Below, one piece after another: positions 17,489-25,933 of a stretch of DNA of 64,000 nt. The stretch is from CBDDIP01 sp965279405. GTDB taxonomy: Bacteria > Actinomycetota > Acidimicrobiia > Acidimicrobiales > Ilumatobacteraceae. The DNA lies in the NCBI GenBank assembly GCA_965279405.1, contig OZ257157.1:1054001-1118000 (forward strand). Reading direction: 5' to 3'. Under the pieces are notes generated by a model that worked only from the letters and a program-made list of their open reading frames with translations, was not told the DNA's origin and did no database searches. Made by a program: the position numbers and the translations under genes. The first letter of the stretch is position 1; every line of letters starts with the position of its first letter.

Positions 17489-18393
17489 CAGATGACGTCC
17501 ACGAACTGACGCTCGTTGGCCCGGAAGTAGACGACCCCCACGAGGAAGATCACCAGCGCGGACCCGAACGACATCGCCACCTCGGCGAGCGTCGGCGGCT
17601 GCGTGCCGGCAAGTGCCCAGCGCAGCAGGCCGAGCGCACCGGCCACCGGGTTGACGTACTGGATCGACCGCCACGGCGACGGCACCAGTTCGGGCGGGTA
17701 GCCCACCGGGCTGACGAACAGGAACACCTGCAGACCGAAGCCGACGAGCACCGCCGCGTCTCGGTAGCGGACGATCAGCGCGCTGAACACGAAGACCGGT
17801 CCGGCGGTCGCCAGGAGCAGCAGCACCAGCCCGGCCGGCAACCCGACGACGAGTCCGACGAGCGAGATCCCGCCTCCCCAACCGATGGTCACGATCACGG
17901 CCAGCACCGCGCCGACCGTGAGGTCGACCAGCGGCGGCAGCAACGTGGCAACCGGCAGGGCGATGCGGGGCAGCGACACCTTCGTCAGCAGCTCGGCGTT
18001 CCAGAGCAGGCTGTTCGTACCGGCACCGAGGGTCGCCGAGAAGTACGTCCACGTCATGAAGCCGACGAGCGCGAAGCCGAAGTACGAATCACCGGGCACC
18101 TCGAGATCGGCCAGGCCGTGGAACAGCAGCGTGAACGCGAGTGCGCCCAGCAGTGGCTGCAGGCCGGCCCACGCCACGCCGAGGAACGCCTGCTTGTAGC
18201 GGACCTTCACGTCGCGCAGGGCGAAGAAGTAGATGAGCTCGCGATGACGCCACGGCTGGAGCAGTGCGAGCGGACTCCATCGCCGGGTCGGTGCGACGTT
18301 CTCGACCCACTCGTCACTGTCGATGTTGTTCTCCACGGACCACCCCGCAACGACCGAACGCATGGACCCGGCGCCGTCGCCTCGTCGCGCCAC
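17488..18393 (-). CDS. wzm: ABC-2 type polysaccharide exporter permease, Wzm-like (301 aa)
   Basis: Membrane subunit of the exporter. After a hydrophilic N-terminus come the family sequence ELIYFFALRDVKVRYKQ and about six transmembrane segments, ending with YFRANERQFVDVI just inside the membrane. VSPVGYPPELVP in the last periplasmic loop is typical of ABC-2 polysaccharide permeases. The start is uncertain: GTG 18393, ATG 18363 and GTG 18336 are all in frame, and only 18336 has a purine-rich stretch (GGGGTGG) close by. It forms an operon with the phosphopantetheinyl transferase upstream and wzt downstream. Confidence 0.92.
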   Translation of the reverse strand: MARRGDGAGSMRSVVAGWSVENNIDSDEWVENVAPTRRWSPLALLQPWRHRELIYFFALRDVKVRYKQAFLGVAWAGLQPLLGALAFTLLFHGLADLEVPGDSYFGFALVGFMTWTYFSATLGAGTNSLLWNAELLTKVSLPRIALPVATLLPPLVDLTVGAVLAVIVTIGWGGGISLVGLVVGLPAGLVLLLLATAGPVFVFSALIVRYRDAAVLVGFGLQVFLFVSPVGYPPELVPSPWRSIQYVNPVAGALGLLRWALAGTQPPTLAEVAMSFGSALVIFLVGVVYFRANERQFVDVI

Positions 18394-18420
18394 CGGTCGC
18401 AGGAGCCTACCGGCGAGCCT

Positions 18421-19086
18421 TCACCCGTCGGCCGTGGTGGACGGCACCGTCGCCAGCGCGAGCCACCGCTCACCGACCATCGCGTAGCGCCCGGCGATCG
18501 TCAGCTCGCCGTCGAGCACGATCGACTCCGAGCGGCCGTCGCTCGCACGCACGAGCACCTCGTGGTGCTCGAGCATCCGCCCGCCGAGCGAGCTCCACGC
18601 CTTGAACGCCGCCTCCTTCAGCGCGAAGACGAGCGTCGGATCGAGGCCGACCTCGTCGTCACGGACCACGATGCGCGCGACATCCGCCTCCAGCTCCACG
18701 GCCGGCTCCAGGTCGACACCGATCGACTGGAACAATCGCTCCGAGGCGACGGCACCGACGACGAACACGTCGTCGTGAGCCAGCGAACCGCACCACCCGC
18801 CGGGCAGCTGAGGGCCACGGTCCTCACGCACCGGGATGGCCACCTCGGCACCGAGCAGCGAGCGCAGCAGCCGTCGCCCACTGGCGAACTCGTGGCGGCG
18901 CCTGGCCACCGCACTCACGGGCGCGCCGTCACCGACGAGCAACCGCACCTCGTCGGCGGGGTCGATGATCGCTGCGCCGACCACCACACCGACCGGAGCC
19001 AACAGGCGCAGGGCGGCGTCGATCCGTCTCGCCGCGTCGGTGATGCCTGCGGCACCCGGTGCGTCTGGGGCCGCCACGACGCCCAA
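18421..19086 (-). CDS. 4'-phosphopantetheinyl transferase, EntD/Sfp superfamily (221 aa)
   Basis: Transfers phosphopantetheine from CoA to a carrier-protein serine. Diagnostic motifs are RRRHEFASGRRLLRSLLG, WCGSLAHDDVFVV, the Mg-binding IGVDLEP and FALKEAAFKAW, in family order and at normal length. The start could be TTG 19086 or GTG 19077. It is the first gene of the wzm/wzt operon, 27 bp before the permease. The only obvious carrier protein in the window is the ACP at 46798, so the two probably work together, although it could also serve carriers elsewhere in the genome. Confidence 0.9.
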   Translation of the reverse strand: MGVVAAPDAPGAAGITDAARRIDAALRLLAPVGVVVGAAIIDPADEVRLLVGDGAPVSAVARRRHEFASGRRLLRSLLGAEVAIPVREDRGPQLPGGWCGSLAHDDVFVVGAVASERLFQSIGVDLEPAVELEADVARIVVRDDEVGLDPTLVFALKEAAFKAWSSLGGRMLEHHEVLVRASDGRSESIVLDGELTIAGRYAMVGERWLALATVPSTTADG

Positions 19087-19192
19087 TGTACGAGGTCGAG
19101 CGTGCGCTGTGATCGTCGACCGCGGAGGGTGAACGCGTGCGAAGCGCGATCTTCACGGAACCTTGAGTTTTCGGCCTGTGCTCTTCGTCAAG

Positions 19193-19204
19193 GGTTGATC
19201 AACC
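19193..19204. promoter_or_regulatory. 12-bp palindrome ggttgatcaacc in a divergent promoter region
   Basis: The gap 19087-19275 separates the phosphopantetheinyl transferase operon from the forward GT-C gene. It contains the perfect palindrome ggttgatcaacc and a wider 8-bp inverted repeat, gttttcgg (about 19167-19174) with ccgaaaac (about 19239-19246). The stretch is visibly more AT-rich than the coding DNA, as expected of a promoter region. It is a candidate operator for either gene. No regulator gene is adjacent. Confidence 0.35.
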
Positions 19205-19275
19205 TTGATTGACTTCACCATCCGGACCGACCAACAATCCGAAAACCTCCTGGGCGGACAGGAGGACGAGACGGG

Positions 19276-20760
19276 ATGGAGAGGTGGGGCGGAGTGATCG
19301 ACACAGCAGCAGTGACCCGGGAGCACGTGCCGAACGAGCCGCGCACCGAGCGCCTGCCGAACTGGGTCGCACCGGTGGCCATCGTCGCCATCGTCGTCGC
19401 CGTCTACGCCCGCACCATCGGCTACGGGTTCCGACTCGACGACTACGTGCTCGCCCGTCGTTGGGGCGCGACTGAGACGATCAAGACGTTCTGGGGTCCG
19501 TTCGACACGCTCAACTTCAACGACCCGTACTACCGACCGCTCGTCAGCGTCTCCTTCGCGCTCGACTGGCGGGTGTGGGGAACGGCCAAGTGGGGATACC
19601 ACCTCACCAACCTCGCGCTCCACGTCCTCGTCACGCTCGGGGTGTGGCGGTTGATCAAGCGCACCACGGTGCCCGGATGGGCTGCCTTTGCCGGGGCCGT
19701 CGCCTTCGGCGTCATCGCCAGCAACGTCGCCACCGTCCTGTACATGGGCGAGCGCTCCGACTCCCTCGCCGCGCTGTTCGTCGTCGGCGGGCTGATCATG
19801 CTCGGCCGCTACCACGCCGACCGTCGCACTCGCGATCTGGTTGCGGTGAACCTCGCGCTCGTGCTCGCGGTCCTGTCCAAGGAGGTCGGCGTCGCCCTCG
19901 TGCCGATGGCGCTCCTGTTCTGGTGGTACCTGGAGACCGAGCGCACCGCGGACGAACGTGCGATGGCCTCGGAGTCGGCGGCACATCAACCACGCGACCG
20001 TCGCAACGGTCTCGTCGGCCACCTGCTCGGTCAGATCTCGCTGCTCTGGCACGGGCTGACCCGCAAGGACGGACGGCGCGGGTGGCTGCTCGTCGGCGCC
20101 CCGCTGATCGTCGTCACCGCCGGCTACCTCGCCTACCGGACCGCCGTGATGCCTGCCGGCTCACTCGGCGGGCGCTTCAACGAGGGCGACAACCCCGCGC
20201 GCAGCCTCGTCTACGGCGTGTACTACACGTTCAAGGGCGTGCCGTTCTCGATCGCATCCACGACGCTCCTGCCGCTCGTCGCGTTCTTCGGTCTGGCGAT
20301 CGTGCTCCAGCCGCGGTCACCGAACCTTCGGGTCGTGCTGCTCGGCGCGGCGCTCGTCGCCGGCGGAGTCCTGCCACTGACGTTCAACGGCGGTGTCGAC
20401 CCACGGCTGCTGTACGTCGCCGAGATCGGCATGGCGGTCGCCATCGCCGGCGCCCTGGCCATGCTCGGACAGGCCGTGACGTCCGCACGAGCATCTCGGC
20501 CATCGTTGGCCACCCCGATCGCCATCGTCGCCTGCGGCGTGACCGCCGTGGCCGCACTGGCCATCGGCGTGACGCTCGTCCGCTCGCAGAACGAGTACCG
20601 ACCCGGCAGCGCGCTGCTGATCAGCCACGAGGTCGAGCTGTGGCAGAACCTGACGCCGCAACAGATCGCGCGGATGCCGGCCGAGTACGTCGAGGAGATC
20701 CGCAGCGACCTCGTCGACGCCGGCTACGACCCCGACGCGCTGACTGCCTCCGGCGGCTGA
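19276..20760 (+). CDS. GT-C fold integral membrane glycosyltransferase-like protein (494 aa)
   Basis: A polytopic membrane protein with about ten hydrophobic segments. The first extracytoplasmic loop holds GFRLDDYVLARRW, an acidic pair in the position of the GT-C catalytic Asp, and YYRPLVSVSFALDWRVWG with YHLTNLALHVL, a pattern shared with PMT/TMTC-type transferases. These use polyprenyl-phosphate sugars on the outer face of the membrane. AGGAGG at 19258-19263 is rather far from ATG 19276; GTG 19297, preceded by GGGGCGGA, is an alternative start. The donor lipid sugar and the target (glycan or protein) are unknown. Confidence 0.7.
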   Translation: MERWGGVIDTAAVTREHVPNEPRTERLPNWVAPVAIVAIVVAVYARTIGYGFRLDDYVLARRWGATETIKTFWGPFDTLNFNDPYYRPLVSVSFALDWRVWGTAKWGYHLTNLALHVLVTLGVWRLIKRTTVPGWAAFAGAVAFGVIASNVATVLYMGERSDSLAALFVVGGLIMLGRYHADRRTRDLVAVNLALVLAVLSKEVGVALVPMALLFWWYLETERTADERAMASESAAHQPRDRRNGLVGHLLGQISLLWHGLTRKDGRRGWLLVGAPLIVVTAGYLAYRTAVMPAGSLGGRFNEGDNPARSLVYGVYYTFKGVPFSIASTTLLPLVAFFGLAIVLQPRSPNLRVVLLGAALVAGGVLPLTFNGGVDPRLLYVAEIGMAVAIAGALAMLGQAVTSARASRPSLATPIAIVACGVTAVAALAIGVTLVRSQNEYRPGSALLISHEVELWQNLTPQQIARMPAEYVEEIRSDLVDAGYDPDALTASGG

Positions 20761-20877
20761 GCAGGCCGATCCGGACAGGATCGTGCCGGTGTCATCGATC
20801 GCGCCTGTGTCACCTATCGTGACGGCGTCATCGCGACGCGTGCCCGCCACTGTCGGCCGATCCGGTGCACCGCGGAC

Positions 20878-22008
20878 ATGACGGAGCACGCCCCCACCTC
20901 GACACCTCACCGGCCGCAGGTCGCGTTCGTGCTCGAGCAGACGCTGGGTCACATCACCCACGCGGACAACCTCAAGCGCCTCGTCCCCGCTGACGAGCGC
21001 GTCGACGCTGCGTTCCTCCCGATCCGCTTCGACGTCGACGGTGCGACAGCGCGTCTCCCGGGCTTCCGCAACTGGACGGTCCGCGCCGGGATGCGGGCAC
21101 GAAGCGCCATCCGGCGCGCACGGAAGGCGCGATCGATCGACGCGATGTTCGTCCACTCGCAGGTTCCCGCAGTGCTGCTCGGCCGCTGGATGGACCGGAT
21201 CCCGACGATCGTTTCCCTCGACGCGACGCCGCTGCAGTACGACCAGCTCGGTGAGCACTACGCCCACGGCACGTCGTCGCGTCCGGTCGAGGCGATCAAG
21301 CGCCGGCTCAACGCGCGTTGCTATCGCAAGGCGACCCACCTCGTCACGTGGTCCGACTGGACCAAGCGCAGCCTCGTCGAGGACTACGGCGTCGCCGCTG
21401 ACAAGATCACGTCGATCGCGCCCGGTGTCGAAGTGGCCCGGTGGCACGTCGACCTCGACGAGAAGTCGACGGACGGACCCGTGCGCATCCTGTTCGTCGG
21501 CGGCGACCTTCGTCGCAAGGGTGGCCACCTGCTCGTCGAAGCGGCACGACGACTTGCCGCCGACCCGCCGAGCCGGCCGTTCCACATCGACATCGTCACG
21601 CGCGACGACGTCGACGAGGTCCCGTTCGTCTCCGTCCACCACGGGCTGTCGCCGAACACGCCGGCGCTGATCGAGCTCTACCGCCGCTCGCACGTGTTCT
21701 GCCTGCCGACGCTCGGCGACTGCCTGCCGATGGTGCTCTCGGAGGCGGGCGCCGCCGGGATGGCGCTCGTGTCCACCGACGTCGGCGCGATCCACGAGAT
21801 CGTGCGCGACGGCGAGACCGGCGTGCTCGTTCCCCTCGACGACGTCGACGCGCTCACCGCGGCACTGCGCGCCTTGATCGACGACCCGGCGCGGCGCGGC
21901 GAGCTCGCTCGCGCCGCACAGCAGCTCGTCGCCCGTCAGTTCGACGCGACCCACAACGCCCGACACATCGTCGACCTGCTCCTGACCGCCGCGACCCGTC
22001 GGGCCTGA
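20878..22008 (+). CDS. GT4 family glycosyltransferase (376 aa)
   Basis: A GT-B transferase with N-terminal VAFVLEQTLGHITHADNL and C-terminal ILFVGGDLRRKGGHLLVEA and LGDCLPMVLSEAGAAGMALV (E-x7-E region). It is clearly related to the protein at 49228: both share the TLGHITHADN/IAGHVTNYRN loop, SLDATPLQYD/NYDSTPLQLD and the same FVGGD motif. They may add sugars to similar acceptors. The 117-bp upstream gap contains two copies of ggccgatccgg but no clear promoter. The gene is followed by the paired palindromic element at 22031. Confidence 0.87.
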   Translation: MTEHAPTSTPHRPQVAFVLEQTLGHITHADNLKRLVPADERVDAAFLPIRFDVDGATARLPGFRNWTVRAGMRARSAIRRARKARSIDAMFVHSQVPAVLLGRWMDRIPTIVSLDATPLQYDQLGEHYAHGTSSRPVEAIKRRLNARCYRKATHLVTWSDWTKRSLVEDYGVAADKITSIAPGVEVARWHVDLDEKSTDGPVRILFVGGDLRRKGGHLLVEAARRLAADPPSRPFHIDIVTRDDVDEVPFVSVHHGLSPNTPALIELYRRSHVFCLPTLGDCLPMVLSEAGAAGMALVSTDVGAIHEIVRDGETGVLVPLDDVDALTAALRALIDDPARRGELARAAQQLVARQFDATHNARHIVDLLLTAATRRA

Positions 22009-22030
22009 TCCCCACCGCTCCGGATCGACC

Positions 22031-22121
22031 CGAGTATCGAACGCGCGCTCACCGCGCACTCCGTACTCGTATGAATCGGACCCGAGTACCGAACGCGCGC
22101 TCACCGCGCACTCCGTACTCG
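22031..22121. repeat. paired 39-bp palindromic repeat between convergent genes
   Basis: Two copies (22031-22069 and 22083-22121) differ at one base and are separated by 13 bp. Each is symmetrical: outer arm cgagtac (first copy cgagtat) with gtactcg, a 5/5 unpaired segment (cgaac/actcc), inner arm gcgcg with cgcgc, and a 5-nt loop ctcac. The pair sits in the 128-bp gap between the ends of two convergent glycosyltransferase genes. It could act as a bidirectional terminator or be a dispersed intergenic element. A second pair with different sequence but the same geometry lies at 47627. Confidence 0.9.
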
Positions 22122-22136
22122 GATGGCGCTGGGCGG

Positions 22137-23204
22137 TCAGCCGCCGAGACTGAGGCGGCGCTGCTCGGCACGGTGCCGGCGGATGCGCACGGTTGCTCCA
22201 CGCGGCAGGAACAGCGGGAACGTCTTCGACCGGTGCGGCCCGAGGCGACGGCGCAACGACCAGCCGAGCTGCTCGAGACGAGACGACCCGCCGGGGTCGG
22301 CCTCCTCGGCGAGCTCGAACAGCTGGGCGACGACCTCGTCGCGCCGATCATCGTCGAGCTTGACGAACGCCCGCGTCGCTTCGTACCGCGCTTCGCGACC
22401 GATGGTGCGCCGCGCCGTGGCCTCCCACGCAGCCCGCCGCGGGTCCGCGCCGAGGCTCTCGAAGAACCGTGCGAACGCCTTCCACCTGGCCTGCAGGTCG
22501 GGGAAGGCCGAGCCCGTGTTGAGGAACGGCGCGCCGAAGTTGTTGGTGTGCTTGCGATACAGCGCCTGCGCGTGGCTGGGCAAGAACGCGACGTCGGCAA
22601 GCGCGGCCATCCGCAGCCACATGTTCAGATCGCTCGTGAACGGCAGATCGGTCTCGAGGCGTCCGGCGGCCAACGTCACCGAGGAGCGCATCACCACCTC
22701 CGGCGTGCGGATCGGGTTCGAGGCGGTGTCGCACCGCCGTTCGACCCACGACGCACCGGGGAACACGATCGGCGGGACGTCACGCCCGACGTACTCCTCC
22801 GGGGGGACGTCGGCGACGTCGAGGAAGTCGATCGCCCGCCCGTACACGAGACCGACGTCCCGATGCGCGTCCATGAACGCAACCGAACGAGCCAGCGACC
22901 CGGGGACCAGCGCGTCGTCGGCGCACAGCAGCACGGCGTACTCGCCGCGCACCTCCTCGCGGCAACGGTTGAACGAGGTGATGATCCCGCCGTTGTCCGG
23001 ATGGACCACCACGCGCACGGTGTCGAACTCCTTGGCCAGCTCGTGGGCGAGGTCGAGCGAGCCGTCGGTGGACGCGTTGTCGACGACTGCGATGTCGAGG
23101 TCGACGCCCTCCTGGGTGGCCGCGCTCTCCACGCACTCGCGCAGGTACTGGATGTAGTTGTACGACGGGATCATCACGGTGACCAGACCGCGCACCCCCG
23201 TCAC
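22137..23204 (-). CDS. GT2 family glycosyltransferase (355 aa)
   Basis: A GT-A transferase: VTVMIPSYNYIQYLREC, AVVDNASTDGS and LLCADDALVPGS as the metal-binding motif, with FTSDLNMWLRMA as the base region. The C-terminal 90 residues are basic (RIRRHRAEQRR) and may contact the membrane. GTG 23204 overlaps the upstream stop as GTGA. It is the third gene of the rfbF / C-methyltransferase operon, so it may transfer the branched sugar that operon appears to make. That link is inference. Confidence 0.87.
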   Translation of the reverse strand: MTGVRGLVTVMIPSYNYIQYLRECVESAATQEGVDLDIAVVDNASTDGSLDLAHELAKEFDTVRVVVHPDNGGIITSFNRCREEVRGEYAVLLCADDALVPGSLARSVAFMDAHRDVGLVYGRAIDFLDVADVPPEEYVGRDVPPIVFPGASWVERRCDTASNPIRTPEVVMRSSVTLAAGRLETDLPFTSDLNMWLRMAALADVAFLPSHAQALYRKHTNNFGAPFLNTGSAFPDLQARWKAFARFFESLGADPRRAAWEATARRTIGREARYEATRAFVKLDDDRRDEVVAQLFELAEEADPGGSSRLEQLGWSLRRRLGPHRSKTFPLFLPRGATVRIRRHRAEQRRLSLGG

Positions 23205-24436
23205 TCGAGCACCGTCACTTCGGGGATCGGCACGACGAACCGACCACCCCACGAACGCACCACCGCCATGTCGGCGACGATCTCGTCGCGCAGGTTCCAC
23301 GGCAGGATCAACAGGTAGTCGGGCTTCGCCTCGGTGATGTGCGACGGGGCGTGGATCGGCAGGTGCGTGCCCGGCAGGAACCGGCCCTGCTTGTGCGGGC
23401 TCTGGTCGACGGTGAAGTCGATGAGGTCGGAGCGCACGCCGCAGTAGTTCAACAACGTGTTGCCCTTCGCCGGCGCGCCGTAGGCGGCCACCGATGCGCC
23501 GGGCTCCTTGGCGTCGATGAGGAAGCGCAGCAACGAACGCTTCGTCCGGCGGACCTGCTCGGAGAAGCCGGCGTAGCCGTCGAGCCGATCGAGCCCAGCG
23601 TCGTGCTCGACGGCCAGCAGCGCGTCGACGCGGGGCCCGGTCTCGTGCGCGGTGCTGTCGGCGTGGCAGGCGAAGATCCGCAGCGAGCCGCCGTGGGTCG
23701 ACACCTGGTCGACGTCGAACATGCGCAGACCGTGGTGCGCGAACACGGCCCGCACCGTGGTGAACGAGAAGTACGAGAAGTGCTCGTGGTAGATCGTGTC
23801 GAACTGGTTGTGGCGCATCAGCTGGAGCAGGTGCGGGAACTCCATCGTGATCACGCCGTCCGGCGCCAGCAGCACCTCCATGCCGGCGACGAAGTCGTTG
23901 AGCGCCGGCACGTGCGCCAGCACGTTGTTGCCGAGCAGCAGGTCGGCGCGCACGCCCTCGTCCACCAGCGCATGGGCCAGCTCCGTGCCGAAGAACCCGA
24001 CGCGCGTCGGCACGCCCTTGGCCACGGCGACCTCGGCGACGTTGGCCGCCGGCTCGACGCCGAGCACCGGGACGCCGCGCTCGACGAACCACTGCAGGAG
24101 GTACCCGTCGTTGCTGGCCAGCTCGACGACCTTGCTGTCCGAGTCGAAGCCGAAGCGATCGATCATCGCCTCGGTGTAGGCCTTCGCGTGCGCCAGCCAG
24201 CTGCTCGAGTACGACGAGAAGTACAGGTAGTCGCTGAAGATGTGCTGCGGCGATTCGAATTCCTGCAACTGCACCAGGAGACAGCTCGAGCAGACGAACG
24301 CGTGCAACGGGTAGAACGACTCGCTCTGGTCGAGCTGGTCGGGCGCAAGGTACGAATTCGCCAACGGCGACATGCCCAGATCGCAGAACGAGATCGACAG
24401 CGCGGCTCCGCAGTGGCGGCAGGGTGTGGACGTCAC
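23201..24436 (-). CDS. NDP-sugar C-methyltransferase, zinc-binding TylC3-like (411 aa)
   Basis: A SAM-dependent methyltransferase with the three-part layout of deoxysugar C-methyltransferases. Residues 6-52 hold a zinc-type Cys pair set (CRHC and CSSC). VVELASNDGYLLQWF (about 103-117) is the SAM site. The C-terminal third (SVAAYGAPAKGNTLLNYCG) is the Methyltransf_14 domain. FPHLLQLMRHNQFDTIYHEH holds the His/Glu-rich active-site segment. It probably methylates a keto-sugar nucleotide carbon to give a branched-chain sugar. GTG 24436 overlaps the stop of rfbF as GTGA, coupling it to CDP-sugar synthesis. Confidence 0.9.
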   Translation of the reverse strand: MTSTPCRHCGAALSISFCDLGMSPLANSYLAPDQLDQSESFYPLHAFVCSSCLLVQLQEFESPQHIFSDYLYFSSYSSSWLAHAKAYTEAMIDRFGFDSDSKVVELASNDGYLLQWFVERGVPVLGVEPAANVAEVAVAKGVPTRVGFFGTELAHALVDEGVRADLLLGNNVLAHVPALNDFVAGMEVLLAPDGVITMEFPHLLQLMRHNQFDTIYHEHFSYFSFTTVRAVFAHHGLRMFDVDQVSTHGGSLRIFACHADSTAHETGPRVDALLAVEHDAGLDRLDGYAGFSEQVRRTKRSLLRFLIDAKEPGASVAAYGAPAKGNTLLNYCGVRSDLIDFTVDQSPHKQGRFLPGTHLPIHAPSHITEAKPDYLLILPWNLRDEIVADMAVVRSWGGRFVVPIPEVTVLE

Positions 24437-25224
24437 GACTTCTTCATCGGCTCGTCGGCCCAAATTCTCCAGGGCGCATCTCCCGAGTCCCACAATCCCT
24501 CGAGGTGCTGCTTGTCGCGCATGGTGTCCATCGGGTGCCAGAACCCGTCGAACTGGTAGGCGGCCAGCTGCCCTTCTGCGGCCAGCGTCTCCATCGGCTC
24601 GCGCTCGAAGATGGTGTCGTCGCCGTCGATGTAGTCGAGGACCTTCGGTGAGGCGACGAAGTAGCCGCCGTTCACCCAGCCGCCGTCTCCCTGCGGTTTC
24701 TCCTCGAACCTGGCCGTCTGGTCGCTGCCGATGTTCAGCGCGCCGTAGCGGCCGGGCGGCTGCACGGCCGTCACCGTCAGCAGACGGCGGTGCGCTCGAT
24801 GGAAGTCGATCACCGCACCGACGTCGACGTTGCTGACACCGTCGCCGTAGGTGAAGCAGAAGTCCTCGTCGCCGATGTGCCGGCGAGCACGACGCAGACG
24901 ACCGCCCGTCATCGAGTCGGCGCCGGTGTCGAGCAGCGTCACCCGCCAGTCCTCGCTGCTGTTCTCGAGCACCGACATCTCGTTCGTGCGCAGGTCGAAC
25001 GTGACGTCGCTCATGTGCAAGAAGTAGTTGGCGAAGTACTCCTTGACCATGTAGCCCTTGTACCCGAGGCAGACGACGAAGTCGTTGATGCCCGCGGCCG
25101 AGTAGATCTTCATGATGTGCCAGAGGATCGGCTTGCCGCCGATCTCGATCATCGGCTTCGGACGCAGCTGCGATTCTTCGCTGATCCTCGAACCGAGGCC
25201 GCCAGCCAGGATCAGAGCTTTCAT
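24433..25224 (-). CDS. rfbF: glucose-1-phosphate cytidylyltransferase (263 aa)
   Basis: Makes CDP-glucose from CTP and glucose 1-phosphate. Hallmarks are the nucleotide-binding LAGGLGSRISEES with RPKPMIEIGGKPILWHIMK, the GYKGYMVKEYF segment specific to the CDP-glucose branch, FTYGDGVSNVD and GFWHPMDTMRDKQHLE. Length is normal. It leads a reverse-strand operon with the C-methyltransferase and a GT2. A dedicated CDP-glucose 4,6-dehydratase, its usual partner, is not recognisable in the window. Confidence 0.93.
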   Translation of the reverse strand: MKALILAGGLGSRISEESQLRPKPMIEIGGKPILWHIMKIYSAAGINDFVVCLGYKGYMVKEYFANYFLHMSDVTFDLRTNEMSVLENSSEDWRVTLLDTGADSMTGGRLRRARRHIGDEDFCFTYGDGVSNVDVGAVIDFHRAHRRLLTVTAVQPPGRYGALNIGSDQTARFEEKPQGDGGWVNGGYFVASPKVLDYIDGDDTIFEREPMETLAAEGQLAAYQFDGFWHPMDTMRDKQHLEGLWDSGDAPWRIWADEPMKKS

Positions 25225-25247
25225 GCCGCGACGTTATCCTCCGAGTC

Positions 25248-25781
25248 GTGCGCTTCTCCTCGACGACCGTGCGCGGCGCGGCCCTCGTCGACCTCGAGCG
25301 CAACGAGGACGAACGCGGCTTCTTCGCTCGCACCTCGTGTCGTGACGAGTTCGCCGCGCAGGGCATCGACGTCGACTTCCCGCAATCGAACCTGTCGCAC
25401 AACGACCGCCGCGGCACGCTCCGTGGTCTCCACTTCACCGTCGCCCCGTCGACGGAATCGAAGCTCGTCCGCTGCCTCACCGGCGCGATCCACGACGTCA
25501 TCGTCGACCTGCGCGCCGGCTCGCCGACGCGCATGCAGTGGTACGCCGTCGAGCTCTCGCGCGCCAACGGCCGGGCGCTGTTCATCCCCGTCGGCTGCGC
25601 ACACGGCTTCCTGACGCTGGAGGACGACACCGACGTCCTCTACGAGATGGGCGACGTCTACCGCCCGGACACCGCACGCGGCGTCCGCTGGGACGATCCC
25701 GCGTTCGGGATCGAGTGGCCGTTCGAACCGTCGATGATCTCCGAACGTGACGCTGCGTACACCGATTTCGACGACGCTTGA
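25248..25781 (+). CDS. rfbC: dTDP-4-dehydrorhamnose 3,5-epimerase-like (177 aa)
   Basis: A cupin-fold epimerase acting at C3 and/or C5 of 4-keto-6-deoxy sugar nucleotides. DERGFFARTSCRDEF, SHNDRRGTLRGLHF (His62 as catalytic base), KLVRCLTGAIHDVIVDLR and IPVGCAHGFLTLEDDTDVLYEM are family motifs and the length is typical. It starts at GTG 25248, divergent by 23 bp from rfbF. Because rfbA, rfbB and rfbD are absent here, its true substrate may be a CDP-linked 4-keto sugar rather than the dTDP-rhamnose intermediate. Confidence 0.88.
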   Translation: MRFSSTTVRGAALVDLERNEDERGFFARTSCRDEFAAQGIDVDFPQSNLSHNDRRGTLRGLHFTVAPSTESKLVRCLTGAIHDVIVDLRAGSPTRMQWYAVELSRANGRALFIPVGCAHGFLTLEDDTDVLYEMGDVYRPDTARGVRWDDPAFGIEWPFEPSMISERDAAYTDFDDA

Positions 25782-25849
25782 CGATCCGTTGAGGAACGAA
25801 CCGGGCGACACCGTCCGGAGGCCGAACGCGGCGGAAACCCGCAGGAAAT

Positions 25850-25863
25850 GGGCCTTTTGGCCC
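25850..25863. terminator. short hairpin gggcc-tttt-ggccc after the epimerase
   Basis: Perfect 5-bp arms around a TTTT loop lie 68 bp after the epimerase stop and only 2 bp before a -35 element. It could end transcription of the epimerase or influence the next promoter. The stem is short and has no T-tract. Confidence 0.35.
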
Positions 25864-25865
25864 GG

Positions 25866-25894
25866 TTGACGCTCGGAGCACCTCCCCGTACCCT
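25866..25894 (+). promoter_or_regulatory. candidate sigma-70-type promoter for the 2-oxoglutarate oxygenase gene
   Basis: TTGACG (25866-25871) and TACCCT (25889-25894) are separated by exactly 17 bp. They precede the ATG at 25934 by about 40 bp, which would leave a 5' leader of roughly 30 nt containing the GGGAG ribosome-binding site. The -10 is imperfect, but the spacing and position are good. Confidence 0.5.
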
Positions 25895-25933
25895 GCCTGC
25901 AACAGCACACATCGTTGGGCGGGAGAACAGCAG

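Noticed and set aside
17479..19212. 577-codon forward open frame across wzm and the phosphopantetheinyl transferase
   Set aside because: It is antisense to two well-recognised genes, and its Glu/Arg/Gln/His-rich composition is that of a shadow frame.
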